Shown here one piece after another: positions 33,923-44,927 of a stretch of DNA of 64,000 nt (its first letter is position 1; each line of letters begins with the position of its first letter). Under the pieces are notes generated by a model. It saw nothing but the letters and a program-made list of their open reading frames with translations, was not told where the DNA came from and made no database searches. This DNA is from Rugalucina vietnamica. Its lineage: Eukaryota; Mollusca; Bivalvia; Lucinida; Lucinidae. A program made the position numbers and the translations under genes. The stretch is taken from the NCBI GenBank assembly GCA_964017185.1, contig OZ024871.1:65662866-65726865 (forward strand), written 5' to 3'.

Positions 33923-34257
33923 CATCAGGAAAATATGTCCGTGCAGTTAATACCCCCTTTAACCCCACTTTTATATAGAAAAACTGGCGTATGCAGGGGT
34001 ATACCTATTTTTCTTATTTTTGCTCCAAAACATAGATTGTGGGTACTCGTTAGAACGGTTGGCGGGGCGGTTGTACTGTGTACCCACAATCTTAGATCAG
34101 ATGGCTAGCCTTCACTCCGCTCCACTTCGGTACCTCGCTCAACTTTCGCTAGACGGTGTGGAGTATAACGAAACACCGATGGGAATATCCTGTCTACTAC
34201 AATCTATGTTTTGAGCTAAAAATTCTTTGTATATTACATGGGCAAGTTTTCGTAATG
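33923..34257 (+). mobile_element. MITE-B carrying a nested MITE-M
   Basis: A MITE-B with ends CATCAGGAAAATATGTCCGT and AGTTTTCGTAATG. Its right hairpin arm is interrupted at 34093-34198 by MITE-M. Confidence 0.88.
34093..34198 (+). mobile_element. MITE-M nested in MITE-B
   Basis: 106 bp beginning TAGATCAG, flanked by ACAATCT at 34086-34092 and 34199-34205. Removing it with one flank restores the MITE-B word CCACAATCTATGTTTT. It is a homologue of 25393-25493. Confidence 0.88.
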
Positions 34258-34491
34258 CGTGGCGATGCTGCGTGATGTTCGTCGTGCAGACTTTTTTTTC
34301 TCATTTATTTATCTTTACTATTACACATTGTACAAAGGAATATACGACGATACATTATAGGCAAATAACATTGTAAACATGAACATAGAAGAGTCACATG
34401 ACAAACATTGAATGGAAATACATACAGAAAACTAGTGATTGATATGTCATACAAAGCTTTACTACAATGTGATATAATAAAGATTATTAAC

Positions 34492-34531
<40 letters not shown>

Positions 34532-34837
34532 GCACTCTGTTGCACTCTGTTGCATTCTGTTTCTTTGTTAACTTAATGCTTGTAGTAATGTGTTCCATTT
34601 TTCGTCGAAGAGATATAATCTGTCGTTTGACAAAGCTATTTCCTTCTCAATGTAAATTTTTGACAAGATAAATTGTTTGAAATGAGTAACAGTTGGTTTT
34701 GTTTTGTGGTGTTTATTTAAAAAGATAAAATATTTCGCTTGAAAGATAATAAAGTTTTTAGCATCCAGATTTTTATTGTTTGTTTGGTGGCATACACCAA
34801 AAGTTATCGTTTTTAATGTTATATCAATATTCAGTGT

Positions 34838-35072
34838 TTAACTAAGAAACTGTTCTAAGGATGTCCAGAAACTTTGGACATATATACACTCCCAAAAAAG
34901 ATGAGAAAGCGTTTCTATTTCCATATTACAAAATTCGCAGAGTGTTGAGCTTGAAATGTGGCATTTGGTCAGAAAATGGTTAGTTGGGATTATACGCATC
35001 AAATATTTGTACTGAAAATTTCGTAGTTTGATATCGTTTGTAGATTTCTGCGCTACTAAGTAGATTTTTTTT
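34838..35072 (-). pseudogene. LINE ORF2 C-terminus, displaced by a frameshift
   Basis: The last part of ORF2 is in a different frame from the rest. It encodes KLRNFQYKYLMR, TNHFLTKC and a CEFC-x8-H-x4-C zinc-knuckle typical of L1-group ORF2 ends. The shift lies in an eight-T run at 35065-35072 (eight A on the coding strand), where seven would keep the frame. Confidence 0.85.
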
Positions 35073-36754
35073 CCAATTGAGATTTTCATTTAAAAAAAAG
35101 TTGTTCCATTTTTGTTCTGATTTAACAATGCTTTTATCCTTATTCTGTAACAATATTTTATAAACGTTAGCATTGGTTAGTGTACCCGTTTGTACCATTT
35201 GTATAAACTTTTTATCTGGTGGAATATTTTTTTCTTCAAATTTTAATAGACGTTTCCATGCATTTGGTATGCTGTTCAAAATAGTCAAATATTTCAAGAA
35301 ATCAGACGACGGTAGATTGTATTTCTCTTTTAAGGTTGCAAATGTATAAAAACTTTGTCGATCATTGTCAAACACATCTTTCACGTATTTGATGCCTGAA
35401 TTCTGCCAAGTTTTGAATATAAAGCTTTTATCTTCGACTCGTATGTTTGAATTATTCCAGATAATTTCATTACCGTAGTTATGAATGACTGTTTTACTAG
35501 TCAAAGTATTCCATGCCAATAACACATCTCTTAGAAAAGGCTTATTTGAAAAATGTAATTTTATATCTTCTTTACTTATGTTTGACTCAAACAGAATGTC
35601 TCCTCCGAAACGACTTAGATCTCCTTCATAAATCTTCTTTAGTAGGTTATTACTACCTGTTTGTGCTAAGCGCCTTATCCAACCAACCTTAAGTGACCAA
35701 ATTAATGTTTCAATATCTACCATTTTCAGCCCGCCACATTCATAATCTTGAATAATAGTGTTTCTTTTGATTTTGTCTGGTTTCCCATCCCATAAAAAAT
35801 TGAACATTATTTTCTCTAAACGCTTGATAATGTCTTGTGTCGGGTTCGGTAAAGATGTTAAAGGATATATTAATTTTGGGAGAGCGTAATTTTTGATAAC
35901 AACGACTTTTCCCATTAAAGTTAATTTTCTGTGTTGCCACTGTTGTAAACATTTTTCAAATTCGACGATTTTTGGATCTAAATTACTAACGAAAATATTT
36001 TGTTTATTGGTATTAAAAGTCATCCCAAGACATCTAGCTTCATCAGAGCTCCACATATATTTTCTGTTTTTAAAGTACTCAATGGTTTTGATTTTCATAG
36101 AACCTATTCTTAAAACTTGACATTTGCTTGTATTTAGACATAACCCTGATATGTAGCTAAAATTATCCATAATATTCATCAGTGTTTCAAAAGATTTCCT
36201 AGTACCATCAGTGATGAATGCAGCATCATCAGCAAATAAACTTGTTTTAAACTCCGTTCCTGCAATCTTTATGCCTCTTATGTCCTCATGTTTCATTACC
36301 ATGTTTGATAATAATTCAATACAGATGATAAACAAGTATGGCGACAACGGACAGCCCTGTCTTACCCCCCTTTCAATTTTAAATAATTCAGACATAGTAC
36401 CATTGTTTGAAACACAGCTTTTGGCATCATTATAGAATAGCTTTACCCAGTTAATTAAATCGTTTCCAAAACTAAAGTGTTTAAGACATTTGTACATATA
36501 TTCATGATTAACACTGTCGAACGCTTTTTCAAAATCAGAAAAAAACAGTAAACCGGGTATGTTTTGTTCATCAGACGTTTGTAGAATTTCGAAAATCAAC
36601 CTAATGTTTTCTCCAATATACCGCCCCTTCATGAATCCTGTTTGTGAGTTGCTTATAATACTTTGAAGAACTACCTTTATTCTATTAGCTATTACCTTTG
36701 CAGCTATTTTATAATCTACATTTAGCAAATTAATTGGTCGCCAATTTGATAGAA
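34980..36754 (-). pseudogene. LINE ORF2, reverse transcriptase part
   Basis: The frame starts just after the inserted S retroposon with FLSNWRPINLLN and runs through the reverse transcriptase: DFEKAFD (motif A), GVRQGCPLSP (motif B) and SLFADD (motif C, catalytic), then the thumb and a long C-terminal region. There is no ATG at its start, because it is the second half of an interrupted ORF. Past about 35072 this frame is out of register and soon stops. The domain would copy the element RNA at a nicked target if intact. Confidence 0.9.
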
Positions 36755-37148
36755 AACATGTATGAGGACCGAATAATTAACTAAATGTTATGAACCACTG
36801 CAGAAGCTGAGGGTGAGGTTATGGCCATGTAAAACCGGTTTAAGCCCGCCAGTAACTTAGTGTTACTGATCGTTCCAAGTCGATACTTCTGTGGTGGTTC
36901 TTTCTGTTTTATGTCTTGGTGTTTAAAATGTTTTGTGCTGTTGGCGCCTTATGTGTGTTTTCATATTTTGGTTAAGTTAAGGTAACTGAGTGGCCACCTA
37001 TTGGGAAAATAGCTGCCCATTCGGCTTACGATATGTTTCATGGTATAAGTACCTGATTGTTAGTTTGGTTTTTTCCCACCTCGGTTTTTGGAGTGGGAAT
37101 CTTTTTCTGATTGCGCCTTTTCCTGATCTTTGCCTACTTGTACCTTTC
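36755..37148 (+). mobile_element. retroposon S inserted in LINE ORF2
   Basis: About 395 bp of non-LINE sequence separates the LINE codons LLPKSGK and FLSNWRPI, which are adjacent in intact relatives. It matches 3634-4028 and 44085-44496. It is therefore younger than the LINE insertion. The upstream ORF reads through 29 codons of it before stopping. Confidence 0.88.
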
Positions 37149-38700
37149 CTGATTTAGGTAAAAGCGTTATAATACTTTGTTTCTGAAGGTCCGTTAAAGT
37201 TCCCGAATGATATGATGCATTTATTGAGTTTAAGTAAAAGTATTTTATGTCTGGCCAAAATATTTTATAAAATTCCGTTGTAATGCCATCTGATCCTGGA
37301 CTCTTATTATTTTTCATTTCTTTTAACGCCTTAATACATTCTTGGTCACCTATCAAACCTTCACAGCTGTTGCTTTCCTGTTCACTTAATTTAGGTATAT
37401 TTTCATCAAAGAAGTTTATTGTTGAATTACTAGGTTCTCTTATCTTGTATAGTGTTTCATAATATTTTTTCTGTTCTGATAGAATTTCATGTTTATCTGT
37501 GGTTATATGTCCATTTACATTTAATCTTGATATTATTTTACTTTCTGATTTCTTCTTTTCCAAACTTGCAAAGTATTTACTATTTTTCTCACCGTGTTCA
37601 ACTATCTGTGCTTTTGACCTAATTATTTGGCCATTCAATTTATTTTCTGTTAATCTGTCCAGTTCTATTTTCTTCGTGTCAATGTCCTGTTTTAATCTGC
37701 TCACTTCGCCAATGTCAGTTGCATCAATAAGATCTTTTTCTAGTGTTTTTAATTCATTTATAAGAAGCAGTTCATTTGCATTATTTTGCTTCTTTTTAAA
37801 ACTTGCATATTTAATTTTTTCGTTTCGAATGTTGCCCTTAATAAGCTCCCATAACGTATTCGGATTTGCATCTTTATTTATAGTAGTTATTTCATTTATG
37901 CATTGTCGTATTTTGACTTTATATTCTTCATCTAATAGTAAACTGTTATTCAATTTAAAATATCCCGGTCCCTTTTCTTCATTCTTTAGTTCTAACTTTA
38001 GCAACACAACGCTATGATCTGATTTGAAGCTTGCTTTATGACTACATGATGCCACTGAATTTGACAAGTTATTCGATATCAAAAAATAGTCAAGTCTGCA
38101 TAAAATCGGTGGTCTGTGAGAAGAGTGCCAAGTAAATTGTCTTAACATTGGGTTTTTATCGCGCCATATATCCCTTAAATCGAAACTTTCCATTATTTGT
38201 TTTATTTTTTGTCTGCAAGCTTTGTGTGTTTCAACTTTACCATTCTTTTTGTCTATATTTGGATCTATTACTGTATTGAAATCGCCTCCAATTATAAAAG
38301 TGTGTTCTTCATTTTCTGCGATGAAATTTTCCAAGGTATTAAAAATTGCTAAATCGTCCTTATTTGGACCATAAATATTAATAATTGTTATTTCTTTATC
38401 GTTTACTTTGACATTTAATGCTTGAAGTCTACCCTCTATTAAGTCAGAATATTTGACAATATTGCAGGAAAATTTAGAGTTTATTAATATGCCTGTTCCT
38501 TCACTATTCGAGCTTTTACCGCTGAAAAATGCATGACCATTCCATTGTTGTTTCCATATATTACGTGTTTCAGTTGATGAATGTATTTCTTGTAAAAAAC
38601 AAATATCGATATTGTTTTCTTTTATCCATGTAAATATTTGCTCTCTCTTCGAATCGTTGCCTAATCCTCGAACATTATATGAACATATCGGCGCACACAT
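37060..38700 (-). CDS. LINE ORF2, endonuclease part, interrupted
   Basis: The frame opens with an ATG at 38700-38698 and begins directly with an L1-type APE endonuclease: SYNVRGLG (7-14), FLQE (35-38), IIGGDFN (136-142), RLDYFL (202-207) and the catalytic SDHS (227-230). A lysine- and glutamate-rich linker follows, then the start of the reverse transcriptase fingers (NNKSPGSDGI, LLPKSGK). The last 29 codons and the stop come from the inserted retroposon. The endonuclease residues all look intact, so this half decayed little before the insertion. Confidence 0.92.
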   Translation of the reverse strand: MCAPICSYNVRGLGNDSKREQIFTWIKENNIDICFLQEIHSSTETRNIWKQQWNGHAFFSGKSSNSEGTGILINSKFSCNIVKYSDLIEGRLQALNVKVNDKEITIINIYGPNKDDLAIFNTLENFIAENEEHTFIIGGDFNTVIDPNIDKKNGKVETHKACRQKIKQIMESFDLRDIWRDKNPMLRQFTWHSSHRPPILCRLDYFLISNNLSNSVASCSHKASFKSDHSVVLLKLELKNEEKGPGYFKLNNSLLLDEEYKVKIRQCINEITTINKDANPNTLWELIKGNIRNEKIKYASFKKKQNNANELLLINELKTLEKDLIDATDIGEVSRLKQDIDTKKIELDRLTENKLNGQIIRSKAQIVEHGEKNSKYFASLEKKKSESKIISRLNVNGHITTDKHEILSEQKKYYETLYKIREPSNSTINFFDENIPKLSEQESNSCEGLIGDQECIKALKEMKNNKSPGSDGITTEFYKIFWPDIKYFYLNSINASYHSGTLTDLQKQSIITLLPKSGKVQVGKDQEKAQSEKDSHSKNRGGKKPN

Positions 38701-40359
38701 TTCGCGCTAGAAAACGTAAAACAAGAAAACTGTTTCAACAGAGTGCAGCATAGAGAAGAAGAACAAAAGCAAAAAACAGATATGAGATAATAAACTTTCC
38801 CCTTAATTCCCAAGATCATAGATCATAAGCGTACAACAAAGAATATGCGGACGGGCTTAGAATTAAACAATCTCTGGTTCATTTTCAAACCTGCAATATC
38901 ACACTCAAATCAGTTGCCCATGCGTTGTGGCATATTATTATGATAAATAAAATATGTCTCGTCATGAGAAATCCTTTAAAGAGAGGTGCAGACACCTTCA
39001 GAGCAAGTATTCGGCCTAAATCAGTTAATCAAACATAAAACAGGGTTTATCACAACGAGACTCTTTAAACATATTTTACTATTTGAAGCTATAGGTCTAT
39101 ACTGAACATACTCAACTCATCAATATAGATATCATAATAATATATAAGCATCATGCCATATCACTATGGTTCAAAATTAACAATTTTCGTTTACTTTGGT
39201 TTGTTTAGAAAGCTGGACCAATGCTCAAACGAACCAAACGAAAGAATCGTGTGCGATTTTGTAGTTTAAACAGTAAAACAGCTAAGCATACTACAAATTA
39301 TTTGCATACTAAACAATCTAAAAAGCTCGACAATATAGATATACTAACTAAATAACATCATCTAGTCATTTCACAGTGGTTCACTTTAAAAGAATTTTTG
39401 TTTGGCCACTCTGCAATCGGACATACTGAAAAAAAAATATCGTGTGTTTTATAGTTTTAACAATAAATGGGTTTTAGCCGACTTTACTCTATTAGAAACT
39501 GTTGAAGGATGCATTTATATTACGTTACAAGAATAAAAGACATATTGTAAATTGCTATACTTTTATAAGCAGTTGCTGCTTTATAACATATATATACACA
39601 GCATATATTGAAAAATATTAAAGATTATGTACATGTGCATGTACATGTAAAAGATGCTATAATACAAAGAGTTGTGTTTTGGTTGAACAGTGTGATCTGA
39701 AACGTCAAGCATATATGTAGTGTATATGTTCTGTATACTATGAAATAGGTCAGACGCATTCACGAGAAAGCCCGTATATTTGTAAAACTATGTAAGTTTA
39801 TGGGTGTGTACTTGTAATGCTACCCTGGAGTATAACCGAAAAACAAAGCGTGATATTTTATAGATCGAAATAACAGAATTCAATGACAAAATCGGGCGTT
39901 ACAGTTGTGCGTCGTCACAGTTTAGAAAATTCAACAGGTAATCTCGCGATGCGACAGGACCTTTCATATATTTTAAGCGCATGTGAGAAGTTTTCATAAC
40001 TTGAGTCATGAGAAAATGCATTGATGACGCTACCAGTGATCCTAATCAATTCTTTCAAAAATGGTGTAACCGACAAGAAACATCATAAAGAGAAAACCAA
40101 CATGACTATCTACACCGAAAATTCATTTCTCTATGGAAATTGTGAATATTTTGTTGCAAATTTCCGACTAGTGAATAGTACATAACAATGTAATACTAAG
40201 GCCTGACAGTTCTTTTTCTCAAGGCAACCAAATGACCGTTAAGGTATCGGTCAATACGTTCTATTGACAACCAGTGCATAATGAGGTATACTGTACACAA
40301 AATGATATGTCCCGCATGTAACAAAAATAAAGAACTGAGACACGGAGGTCCTAAGTCAA
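38701..40359 (-). other. 1.66-kb spacer between LINE ORF1 and ORF2
   Basis: AT-rich sequence with no ORF of note and no recognised repeat. L1-group elements usually have a much shorter gap, so the length is unusual. It could be a real feature of the family (for example with its own translation signal) or an old insertion. Target duplications inside it could not be found. Confidence 0.6.
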
Positions 40360-41445
40360 TTAGGATACGGGCTCAACAGGCCAGGGGAGATCTATCCATT
40401 CTTGGAACCCCGAATACGCAACCTCAACGACGTCTCCCGTCTTCTTTTCGTACATGATATGTCCATTTTTTGTCCATGCCTTTTCTACCTCGTCTTTCAT
40501 CTTCTTTCTAACACAAGAGAGTACCAGTTGATTTATTTTGGTAAGGTTTTCGTTCACATAGATGTCAGTACCTTGAAAAAGTTTCCTATTTCTAAGGATA
40601 GCATCCCGTTTGCATCTGGAGTTAAATTTTACAATAACTCTCCTTGGCGGTATGGTCTCATGTGGTTTAGGTTTCTTCTTCTTTCCCAACCTGTGGGCTA
40701 TGTCAATGTCCTCTGGTCTCAGGTTAAGACCACCAATCACAATGTTGAATTTTCCTATGAGGATGTCTGCTGTCATTTCTGCCGTTTCGTCTCCTTCTGA
40801 CTCGGGTAAACCATTAATTTTCAAATTATTCCTTTTCCCGTATTGCTCTAAGTCATTTATCTTACTGTCCGCAGTATCAGCGTTTTTCTCTATCTGTTTC
40901 AGAAGGTTTTCCTTTTCTTGTTTCTGCTCTTTTATCTCCGATTTCCTAGTTTTAATGTCATTTTCTAGCTCGCTTATTTTCTTTTTAAGCGATTCATTTT
41001 CCTTATCCTTTTCGAACAGTTTGCCTTCAAGAATATCTATCCGGTGCGACACAGACTTCAGAAAATCGTCCTTCATCTGTTGGAATATGTCCTTGATCAT
41101 TTCTCGTATCGTGCCATCGCCTTTCGTAATGACATTTGACAACTTCTTGTTTATCTCAGAAAGTTGTCTCATGATGTCTGGTGAGGTCATCCCGGAGGGC
41201 GATTTGGGTGACGCCCCTACTCCTGACGAAGCCATCTGTCCGTCTGTCTCTTTCTGTTGACTGCTTTCTTCGTCAGCGGAGACACCCTTCTGTTTCTTGC
41301 TATCTTTCTTGCCTTTACCTTTCTTCTTCTTTTTCTGACTGTCTACGATTGGGCTATTACTGCTGGTGTCTAGCTCACTGGTACTACTGAGAGCACTTAT
41401 CTTTCTTTTCTTATCTATTTCTTTTTCTACTTCAGTGTCATCCAT
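40360..41445 (-). CDS. LINE ORF1 protein (coiled coil, RRM, CTD)
   Basis: I place the start at the first ATG of the frame, 41445-41443, giving 361 codons; the open frame extends 44 codons upstream without ATG. The N-terminus is basic and low in complexity (KKKKKGKGKKDSKK), followed by a long heptad-rich coiled coil rich in K and E. Then come EQYGKRNNLKINGLPE and AHRLGKKKK, PPRRVIVKFNSR and a C-terminal domain, the order seen in L1/Tx1-type ORF1 proteins. Such proteins form trimers that bind the element RNA and chaperone it in the cytoplasm. The frame is uninterrupted, unlike ORF2. Confidence 0.9.
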   Translation of the reverse strand: MDDTEVEKEIDKKRKISALSSTSELDTSSNSPIVDSQKKKKKGKGKKDSKKQKGVSADEESSQQKETDGQMASSGVGASPKSPSGMTSPDIMRQLSEINKKLSNVITKGDGTIREMIKDIFQQMKDDFLKSVSHRIDILEGKLFEKDKENESLKKKISELENDIKTRKSEIKEQKQEKENLLKQIEKNADTADSKINDLEQYGKRNNLKINGLPESEGDETAEMTADILIGKFNIVIGGLNLRPEDIDIAHRLGKKKKPKPHETIPPRRVIVKFNSRCKRDAILRNRKLFQGTDIYVNENLTKINQLVLSCVRKKMKDEVEKAWTKNGHIMYEKKTGDVVEVAYSGFQEWIDLPWPVEPVS

Positions 41446-41775
41446 AACTTTTTTGACCAGTATACATGGAACACATTTGAGCGTGACCCGTAGACTATGA
41501 TTTATTCTCAGCTGGGAACCAGTCACAGGGATAATATGAACGATTTTAATGGCGCCGCCCACAATCTTTGTTGACAAAATTTTTACTGCATTGTCAAATC
41601 ATGGACACAGGTCCCGGTCCGTATCAAATGAAGTCTCAAGGAAAAGCAAGATGTTACCGTTGTTAGATACATCCAACTAGTCCATACTTTTCCTGTTTGG
41701 AACACTTTTAGACACTTTTTTCAATAAGAAAGTCACAGAGCTCAAAAAAGACGTTTGTACCAGCTGGTACCCGGC

Positions 41776-41816
41776 AAAAAAAAACTAAAAAAAAACAAAA
41801 AAAAAAAAAAAAAAAA
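41776..41816 (+). repeat. A-rich tract at the LINE 5' border
   Basis: Three A-runs separated by CT and C, ending two bases before the target duplication. It is poly(T) in the sense of the element. Confidence 0.9.
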
Positions 41817-43571
41817 CCGTGCAGACTTGTTAATTTCCTTGATGATTAAATAAATAAAGAAATTTCCTAATGGACATCAGTTATTTAACAAGAAAATATT
41901 GAGAAAGTGTGCGGGGTTTTCTTATTAAAATTATAATTGCGAGTTCAGGAGTGATTCGAGGAAATCAACTTTCAGCTTGGTGCTATAATTGAATTTCGAT
42001 ATATCCAAAAAACTTCAAACTCGTCAGATTCGCAGCATCAGATTTGCAGGGGATACAACCGTGCACTTACCCGATGCATGTAAGTACATAATCTTATGTT
42101 GCAAATAAAATTTGGTCAGAATATGGACAGCATATTTATATTTTGCAGGCGGCCAATGGGACTGTATAATTGCCTTGCTCAACTGCACGCGTGATACTGC
42201 CGCAAGTTGATGATACAGGCCTTAGTAAGTCGCCCCGCACATCCATTTCATGCTCTTATTTTTCCAATCCTCAGAGATTGATTGCAATCAGTTTGCAATT
42301 TCCTATCTCTAACATCTGTGTTTTTGGAATGGGAATTTCTTTCTGATTGCACCATTTCCTTATCATTGCCTACTTTTACCTTTTTATGGCCATTATGGGA
42401 AATACATGAAGCTTTTGTACTTTCATTTAAATCTAAATTCTGCTTCTTTCGTGTTTCTTTTTTTCTAGTTCGTGTCCAATTCCTATCTTTTGATAGTCTT
42501 TCAATTTCCTAAAATGATTGTCGGACTTTCAATGCAACACGAAATCAACAATAAATTAATTGTACAAAGATAGCATATCCATTACCTTAAATAGCAAGAT
42601 AAGTCCTGTCTGTCTGCTTTAACTTGGGTAATACGAGCATTCATCTTTTTGCAAACTAACACGTTGTCCCCGAGAGGTTGGTTGCCAGTTCTTACAATTC
42701 GAATTTATAACTCTCTACTAGGAATAAATCAAGACTATTTCGCCACCCTTCAATACACAGCGGAACTCCAAATCGAGGCACTATTGCTAGTCTGCTGTGA
42801 ATTCTACATATTTACATAATCGGGTAGAGGATGGAGTTTGTTTTATAGAATTATTATAAACTTTTGCGTCTTCACAAAAGTGGTACTGATTTCAATTACA
42901 TTTTAAATAGGTTAAGAGTTATACATCTTTACTGTCCACAAAAAGTAGGAAATATTTGATCCTGGCCCCCTATCACCTAAATGACACATGTGCGATTAAA
43001 TGGTGTGGTGTTAGTAACTCTTAAACAAACACCTCAATCTTGTGAACTATTAAATCACAAGAAGCTTCTGGCCTGCATTCCTTGCTTGCATGGAGCGAAG
43101 GACTTCATTCAAAATCTTTCTTCGCAGCAATAATTCAATTGATCATTAACGAATTTCCAAATTACCCCAAAAGGATCCTTCGAAAACCTCGTTATGTAAA
43201 TTTCTGAATCAAGTTAAACTGTAGTGGTTGATTATTTATTCAGTCTCGTCTCAAAGAAACCTTTTCCTTTGTCATTTTCAAACCATTATCTAGAATCATT
43301 CTGAACAATTACAGAATATAGCTTGAAATTGTTGATATGTAGTTCTTAAATTCTTCATGATATGCACTCGATGTGTAAAGTATGCAGTGAGGAGCCCTGC
43401 AAACACGGAGACAGACCTGCGCCTTTAAATGATACAATGTTCAAATATATTGTCATGCTCATGCTAAATTTCTTGATTACATAATCTGACTAAAATGAAC
43501 ACTCCCCAGAGACTCTTACTGTCGCGAATATGACAAATCATGTTGTCGAGATCGAAACAAGTTCGACTTAA

Positions 43572-43675
43572 CTCATTTAAGCCTGGCGTCCCTTTTATGG
43601 GACATAGGCAAACAGCATAGCCCCAGTGAACTCACCCAATTGATAATGATGGGAAAATCCATCGTCAAATATGGG
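43572..43675. mobile_element. MITE-T, short, TTAA-flanked
   Basis: 104 bp with ends CTCATTTAAGCCTGGCG and the complement of CCCATATTTGACGATGG, flanked by TTAA at 43568-43571 and 43676-43679. U3 has the single uninterrupted site (GACTTAATGAGAG, about 53877), confirming a TTAA duplication. Confidence 0.9.
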
Positions 43676-43940
43676 TTAATGAGAGATACGAATGTCAGGA
43701 AAAGTGGGACTAAATTAACTGTACAAAATAGTAGCTTCATGATTTTTTCCTTAAATCCCAGCTCAGAAACTAGACGTTAAACCATGGGCCCAATTTTATC
43801 TGGTGAGACAAAATAATTGCTGAATGCTATTATGCTTAATTTCAATTGCTTAAATGCTCATTTTAAAACCCCTAGCCTCGCCCCGACCTTCCATGCAGCA
43901 TTTAAAATCAGATGATTATACACATGTTAGTTCCGTGTTC

Positions 43941-44084
43941 CGTTAACTAAACAGTTAAAAAGGGACAATGCTGGTCACGGGGAGGCGACAATAAACAATT
44001 CAAACTCTGTAAAAATGAAAAATGAAAAATTGAGCCTATACCATTTTTTTTTTTTTTTTTTTTTTTACTGAGAACGGTAAATCA
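43941..44084. other. end of the U2 match, then a T-run
   Basis: The similarity of U2 to U3 (54410) fades here. A T homopolymer of about 24 bases is at 44044-44068. Confidence 0.5.
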
Positions 44085-44496
44085 GAGTAAGGAGGTACAG
44101 GTTGGCAATGATCAGGAACAGAAGCATTCAGAACCAAATTCCCACTCCAAAAACCGAAGTGGGAAATAACTAAATTGACAATTAGATACGTTTACTAAAA
44201 ATATTGTAAGCCGAGTGAGCAGCTATTTCCCAATAGGCGGTTACTCAGTTACATAAACCTAACTAAAACATGAAAACACAAAATCATAAGGTGCAAACAG
44301 CACAAAAATCAACACCAAGACATAAAACAATAAGAACCACAACAGAAGTATCACCATGGAACGATCAGTAATATAAAATTACTGGCGGGTTAAACACGTT
44401 TTATATGGCCATGACACCACCCTCAGCTTCTGCAGTGGGTGAGAACATATACTATTAGTTAGTTGTTCGGTCCTCGTGGTGAATCTCTAACTAGTC
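44085..44496 (-). mobile_element. retroposon S, near full length
   Basis: Matches 3634-4028 in reverse. It runs from GGTACAGGTTGGCAATGATC to TCACC/CTAGTTAG-type sequence shared with that copy. Confidence 0.82.
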
Positions 44497-44927
44497 AATC
44501 AGTAATCAGTGCGCATGCGCACAACAAATGTAGACAATAATATTGTATGACTGTATTGTGTGTATTAATTAATACAACTTTGTGAATTTTTTTGGTTAAA
44601 AAATAAAAATAAATAAATAAATAAAATGGCGTGAATTTCACAGTTAACAAACTTCTTAGAATCTGTAATTGTATCTGTAACGTGGTCGATCGAATCTCAC
44701 CGGTACGAATTTGTTCATATGTTGTATTGCGACTGAACTAAAATCTAATATAAGTTCAGAATCATTTTCATGTAAGGATTCGTCAAGATTACTGCATGTA
44801 CTATTCAGAAATCATTAATCCCGAAAAAAAAAAAAAAACTCATGTCAGACGGGAATCTATAAACAATACCATTTGGCAACGTATGAACTTGTGAGGAATC
44901 TTAATAACATGCTTTGTTTAAGAAATA
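44497..44927. other. unassigned AT-rich sequence
   Basis: Contains A-rich simple sequence at 44595-44625 and 44824-44838. Nothing else recognised. Confidence 0.5.

Larger units (their letters stand above)
34292..41817 (-). mobile_element. L1/Tx1-like LINE, full length with target duplication
   Basis: A 7.5-kb insertion between direct repeats CGTGCAGAC at 34283-34291 and 41818-41826. U1 (near 25670) and U3 (near 50955) have the uninterrupted site. On the minus strand the element reads ORF1, a long spacer, ORF2, then a 3' region with an (AG)n microsatellite at 34496-34529 and an 8-9 A tail directly before the target repeat. ORF2 is broken by a retroposon S insertion and by a one-base change in a homopolymer. 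The opposite (5') end is also homopolymeric: an A-rich tract at 41776-41816 on the plus strand. Confidence 0.93.

Noticed and set aside
37499..38017. A 172-residue plus-strand ORF
   Set aside because: It lies antisense to the LINE ORF2 endonuclease linker and has no features of its own.
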